Below the pieces are notes generated by a model. The model had not been told where the DNA came from, made no database searches, and worked only from the letters and a program-made list of their open reading frames with translations. DNA of 8,555 bases from JAUVXY01 sp964392345 (lineage in GTDB: Bacteria > Actinomycetota > Humimicrobiia > Humimicrobiales > Humimicrobiaceae), in the NCBI GenBank assembly GCA_964392345.1, contig CAYMPQ010000070.1, positions 1-8,555 of the forward strand, in the 5' to 3' direction. A program made the position numbers and the translations under genes. Each line of letters opens with the position of its first letter. Positions within the stretch are counted from its first letter, which is position 1. Of this stretch, positions 6,486 to 8,555 are shown one piece after another.

Positions 6486-7180
6486 GCAATGCCTTCCTTT
6501 TGTTGAATTAAAGTTAGTATTAAATTTACACCAAATATTAATACAAGCAGTATTGCAACCAATGCAATCGCAACATCAAATCTGCCCATTCTAACCATTT
6601 GAATGGTAGCAGTGGTTAGAACTCTTGTTTCACCCTTAATATTTCCTCCAACTATAATTACAGCTCCCACTTCTGAAATCACTCCTCCAAAACCAGCCAT
6701 AACTGCAGCAAGAGCCGGGAGTTTGGCTTCTTTTACCAGTATCCACATCGTTTGCAGTCTGTTTGCACCTAAAGATAGCGCCTGATATTTTAGTTTAGGA
6801 TTAATTTGCTGTACAGATGCCAAAGTTATGCCGGCAATTATAGGGGATGCTATGATTACTTGCGCTATAACCATAGCAGTGGGTGTATACATTAATTTTA
6901 ATGAACCAAATGGCCCGCTTCGCCAGATAAATAAGGCAACCAGAAGGCCTGCGGCTACAGGCGGGATGCCCATTCCAGTATTTATTATAGCTGTAATAAA
7001 TCTTTTTCCCGGGAACTTATTTAACCCGATTACAAGACCTGTCGGCATCCCTAAGAGCATTGAAAATACTACAGCAGTTCCAGAGACTCTAATGGTCAAA
7101 AAAAGTGTTTCGTAAACTTCTTTATCCCCGGAAAATATTAAAACTATTGCTTTTTTAATTCCTTCCCAGATAATATCCAT
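6461..7180 (-). CDS. tupB: tungstate ABC transporter permease
   Basis: A 239-residue integral membrane protein with about five or six hydrophobic segments (roughly 28-52, 66-86, 102-120, 156-177 and 202-225). The cytoplasmic EAA-type loop that contacts the ATPase is visible as QALSLGANRLQTMWILVKEA (133-152). The following run GGVISEVGAVIIVGGNI and then TRVLTTA is characteristic of TupB-type permeases. It should form a homodimeric channel that accepts tungstate from TupA. The ATG at 7180 has AGG at 8 nt upstream and lies 34 nt after tupA, while the 3' end overlaps tupC. Length is normal for the family and no truncation is seen. Confidence 0.94.
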   Translation of the reverse strand: MDIIWEGIKKAIVLIFSGDKEVYETLFLTIRVSGTAVVFSMLLGMPTGLVIGLNKFPGKRFITAIINTGMGIPPVAAGLLVALFIWRSGPFGSLKLMYTPTAMVIAQVIIASPIIAGITLASVQQINPKLKYQALSLGANRLQTMWILVKEAKLPALAAVMAGFGGVISEVGAVIIVGGNIKGETRVLTTATIQMVRMGRFDVAIALVAILLVLIFGVNLILTLIQQKEGIAWRPKFWK

Positions 7181-7214
7181 AATTATAGCCTAAAATTAGT
7201 TGTTCAAAAATTTA

Positions 7215-8069
7215 TTATTTTATAACATCTGGATAAAATAATGGCTGGCCAAATTTTTCAATGCCAAAGTTTTTTATAATGGACTGTCCTTTTTCGCTGA
7301 TTATAAATTCTATGAACGCCATTGCACCATCATAATTTATATCAATATCCGGATGCTTCTCAGGATTTACAGCAATTACTCCATAAGGATTAAACAATAC
7401 ATTGTCACCTTCCACTAAAATAGTAAGGCTTAAATTTTCTTCTTGCGAGAGATAAGTTCCCCTGTCAGTAATAGTATAAGCCTGTTTTTCATCAGCAATC
7501 CTCAATGTATTTCCCATTCCCTGGCCGCTTTCAAGGTACCATTCTCCCTCCGGGGATATGCCAGCTTTTTCCCAGATGCCTATTTCTTTCTTGTTAGTAC
7601 CAGAATTATCACCTCTTGAAACAAATAAGTTTCCAGTTTGTGATAAAACTTTAAATGCTTCTTCTACGGTAATACCTTTTATGTTTGCAGGATCATTTTC
7701 CGGTCCAACTATTACAAAATCGTTGTGCATAACATCTTTTCTATTTATACCATAGCCTTCAGATACAAACTTATCCTCTGCTGCCCTTGCATGCACAAGT
7801 ATAACATCAACTTCGCCTCTTTCACCCATTGTTATCGCTTCTCCAGTTCCCACTGCAATTGGCTTTACCTTATAACCTGTTACTTCTTTAAACGCAGGGA
7901 GCAGTTCGTCTAAAAGACCGCTGTCATAAGTACTTGTAGTTGTTGCTAAGATAACTTCTGTATCTGTATTTTTTTTGCAGGAAACCAAAAATAGATTAAA
8001 AGAAATTAGTATTGCTAAAAGAATAACACATATAAATGAGAGCTTTAAATTTTTATCGCAGCTATACAT
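7215..8069 (-). CDS. tupA: tungstate-binding lipoprotein TupA
   Basis: The extracytoplasmic substrate-binding component, 284 residues. Residues 11-30 form a hydrophobic signal segment with lipobox L28-V29-S30-C31, so the protein is lipid-anchored at Cys31. The mature sequence opens with LATTTSTYDSGLLDELLP (41-58), containing the TTTS motif typical of TupA. It also has AVGTGEAI (72-79), VDVILVHA (87-94), HNDFVIVGP (115-123) and SRGDNSGTNKKE (151-162), the segment that with TTTS defines TupA as opposed to ModA or WtpA. TupA family members bind tungstate with very high affinity and selectivity; that specificity is family knowledge, not shown here. It is the first gene of the operon. Its Shine-Dalgarno sequence AAAGGAGA is 11-12 nt before the ATG, a rather long spacing, and is part of the leader RNA's closing stem. 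Confidence 0.95.
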   Translation of the reverse strand: MYSCDKNLKLSFICVILLAILISFNLFLVSCKKNTDTEVILATTTSTYDSGLLDELLPAFKEVTGYKVKPIAVGTGEAITMGERGEVDVILVHARAAEDKFVSEGYGINRKDVMHNDFVIVGPENDPANIKGITVEEAFKVLSQTGNLFVSRGDNSGTNKKEIGIWEKAGISPEGEWYLESGQGMGNTLRIADEKQAYTITDRGTYLSQEENLSLTILVEGDNVLFNPYGVIAVNPEKHPDIDINYDGAMAFIEFIISEKGQSIIKNFGIEKFGQPLFYPDVIK

Positions 8070-8080
8070 AAATTTGCAAA

Positions 8081-8179
8081 TCTCCTTTCCAAATAACGGG
8101 AGGCTAATTCGTTTCCAAACTAACCCTATCGCTCAAATCCCCTTAGTAAATTATTGCCTTAGGAAATCTGAGTCGGAGA
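8081..8179 (-). promoter_or_regulatory. Moco RNA (molybdenum/tungsten cofactor riboswitch) in the tupA leader
   Basis: The 99-nt minus-strand leader folds into a closed structure. P1 is UCUCC (8175-8179) with GGAGA (8081-8085). A 12-bp arm pairs CUCAGAUUUCCU (8161-8172) with AGGGGAUUUGAG (8132-8143) around a 17-nt loop. A second 8-bp arm pairs GGUUAGUU (8118-8125) with AAUUAGCC (8102-8109) around the loop UGGAAACG. Conserved-looking strings include CUCCGA, AGCGAU, UUGGAAACG, GCCUCCCGU and GGAAAGGAG, which I recall from the Moco RNA consensus found before molybdate/tungstate transport and moa genes. Genome context matches exactly. The P1 3' strand is the tupA Shine-Dalgarno site, pointing to translational control. 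No separate third arm is evident between the two hairpins. An Rfam covariance search against the Moco RNA model would confirm or refute the call. Confidence 0.82.
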
Positions 8180-8198
8180 CAATATTTAATTTTTTAAC

Positions 8199-8226
8199 AT
8201 TGTACAATAATTTTTTAATTTTACAA
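8199..8226 (-). promoter_or_regulatory. sigma-A-type promoter of the tup-moa operon
   Basis: On the minus strand, TTGTAA (8221-8226) and TACAAT (8199-8204) are separated by 16 nt and match the -35 (4 of 6) and -10 (5 of 6) consensus. The predicted start of transcription, near 8192, is about a dozen bases before the leader RNA begins. That is the spacing expected for a riboswitch at the very 5' end of the message. Confidence 0.55.
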
Positions 8227-8267
8227 ATTACCCTTAAGAAAGATCAGCTCTAAAGAATGATTATTTT

Positions 8268-8284
8268 GATTTTAGCACAAAATC
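8268..8284. repeat. AT-rich inverted repeat upstream of the operon promoter
   Basis: GATTTT-AGCAC-AAAATC (plus-strand reading) is a perfect 6-bp stem with a 5-nt loop, 42 nt upstream of the -35 element. There is no T-run directly after the stem on either strand. It could be an operator or a weak terminator for the upstream minus-strand frame; neither is established. Confidence 0.25.
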
Positions 8285-8400
8285 GGCAAATTATTGGAAA
8301 TTTTCACTGGCTGGGATTTCAGGGAAGACTTATCTACGGACTTATGATAATATAATTATGAAGTTTGGGGGGATTTACCTGGAAAGCACCCTATGTGTCG

Positions 8401-8553
8401 CTAAGGAAAAGACGAGAGTCTTATCTGTATTGGTTTGTTTGAAAAATTGGTACTGATAGATTTGGTCCTTAAGTCTTCCAGCAGTTGTTCAAATAATCCA
8501 GTGACACTGCCAAAGACTTTTTGGATCTTATGCTTTAGCAGACTACCTTTCTC
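8401..8553 (-). CDS. 3' end of an unidentified gene or gene remnant (partial)
   Basis: Read from the right edge on the minus strand, one frame is open for 50 codons to TAG at 8401-8403. The peptide has a credible protein-like pattern: a basic and hydrophobic start (LLKHKIQKVFG), an amphipathic helix (GLFEQLLEDLRTKS) and a polar tail rich in Ser and Asn. I do not recognise the family. It could be the C-terminus of a transposase or another accessory gene, or a non-coding frame open by chance. The gap from its stop to the operon promoter is about 175 nt, and no strong terminator is visible there. Confidence 0.35.
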   Translation of the reverse strand, partial: EKGSLLKHKIQKVFGSVTGLFEQLLEDLRTKSISTNFSNKPIQIRLSSFP

Positions 8554-8555
8554 CA

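Noticed and set aside
7975..8253. 92-codon plus-strand open frame over the tupA start and leader
   Set aside because: It overlaps the tupA signal peptide, the leader RNA and the promoter on the other strand, and the peptide has no family features. The opposing RNA structure explains the sequence better.
8358..8456. 32-codon plus-strand frame starting at ATG 8358
   Set aside because: No convincing ribosome site in proper position, too short to judge, and partly antisense to the longer minus-strand frame.
8470..8525. Inverted repeats near the right edge (AAGTCTT with AAGACTT; CAGTGACACTG) as a terminator or IS end
   Set aside because: The arms are short, one pair is about 35 nt apart, and they fall within a frame that may be coding. 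No target duplication or T-run supports an element end or terminator.
1..8555. CRISPR arrays, tRNA or rRNA genes, toxin-antitoxin pairs or defence genes
   Set aside because: I saw no spaced direct repeats of CRISPR type, no tRNA cloverleaf, no rRNA-like conserved blocks and no toxin or defence protein motifs.

Overview
The window is AT-rich bacterial DNA with Shine-Dalgarno-type starts, lipoprotein genes and a complete tungstate/pyranopterin operon. This suits a low-GC anaerobe, either a clostridial/halanaerobial Firmicute or an atribacterial-type lineage. The sequence alone does not fix the taxon.

Left part, plus strand (1-2223). The last codons of an unidentified upstream gene (2-88) are followed by a small helical lipoprotein of unknown function (156-698). 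Next comes a membrane-anchored TPR protein (868-2223) with three tandem 44-residue repeats and a beta-rich C-terminal domain. Neither complete gene has an obvious link to the operon on the right.

Middle (2224-2738). This 515-nt stretch lies between convergent transcription units. It carries weak hairpins and a broken N-terminal piece of an IS91-type transposase (2440-2634).

Right part, minus strand (2739-8204). One operon, transcribed leftwards, runs tupA-tupB-tupC-moaA-moaC-MOSC-mogA/moaB. A sigma-A-like promoter (8199-8226) precedes a 99-nt leader (8081-8179) that folds like the Moco RNA (molybdenum/tungsten cofactor riboswitch). Its closing stem holds the tupA Shine-Dalgarno sequence, so occupancy of the RNA could directly block TupA translation. 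TupABC would import tungstate. MoaA and MoaC would make cyclic pyranopterin monophosphate from GTP, and the MogA/MoaB protein would adenylylate molybdopterin. The MOSC protein may carry or transfer sulfur or metal. moaD, moaE and moeA are not in the window. A 13-bp hairpin spans the tupC stop codon and the tupC-moaA gap and may set the ratio of transporter to enzyme expression.

Right edge (8205-8555). There is AT-rich spacer DNA and the 3' end of an unidentified minus-strand reading frame (8401-8553) cut by the window.

I found no wholly new system. The best leads are the leader RNA with its Shine-Dalgarno-sequestering stem, the intercistronic hairpin, the IS91 remnant, and unusual cysteine or insertion features in MoaA and the MOSC protein.
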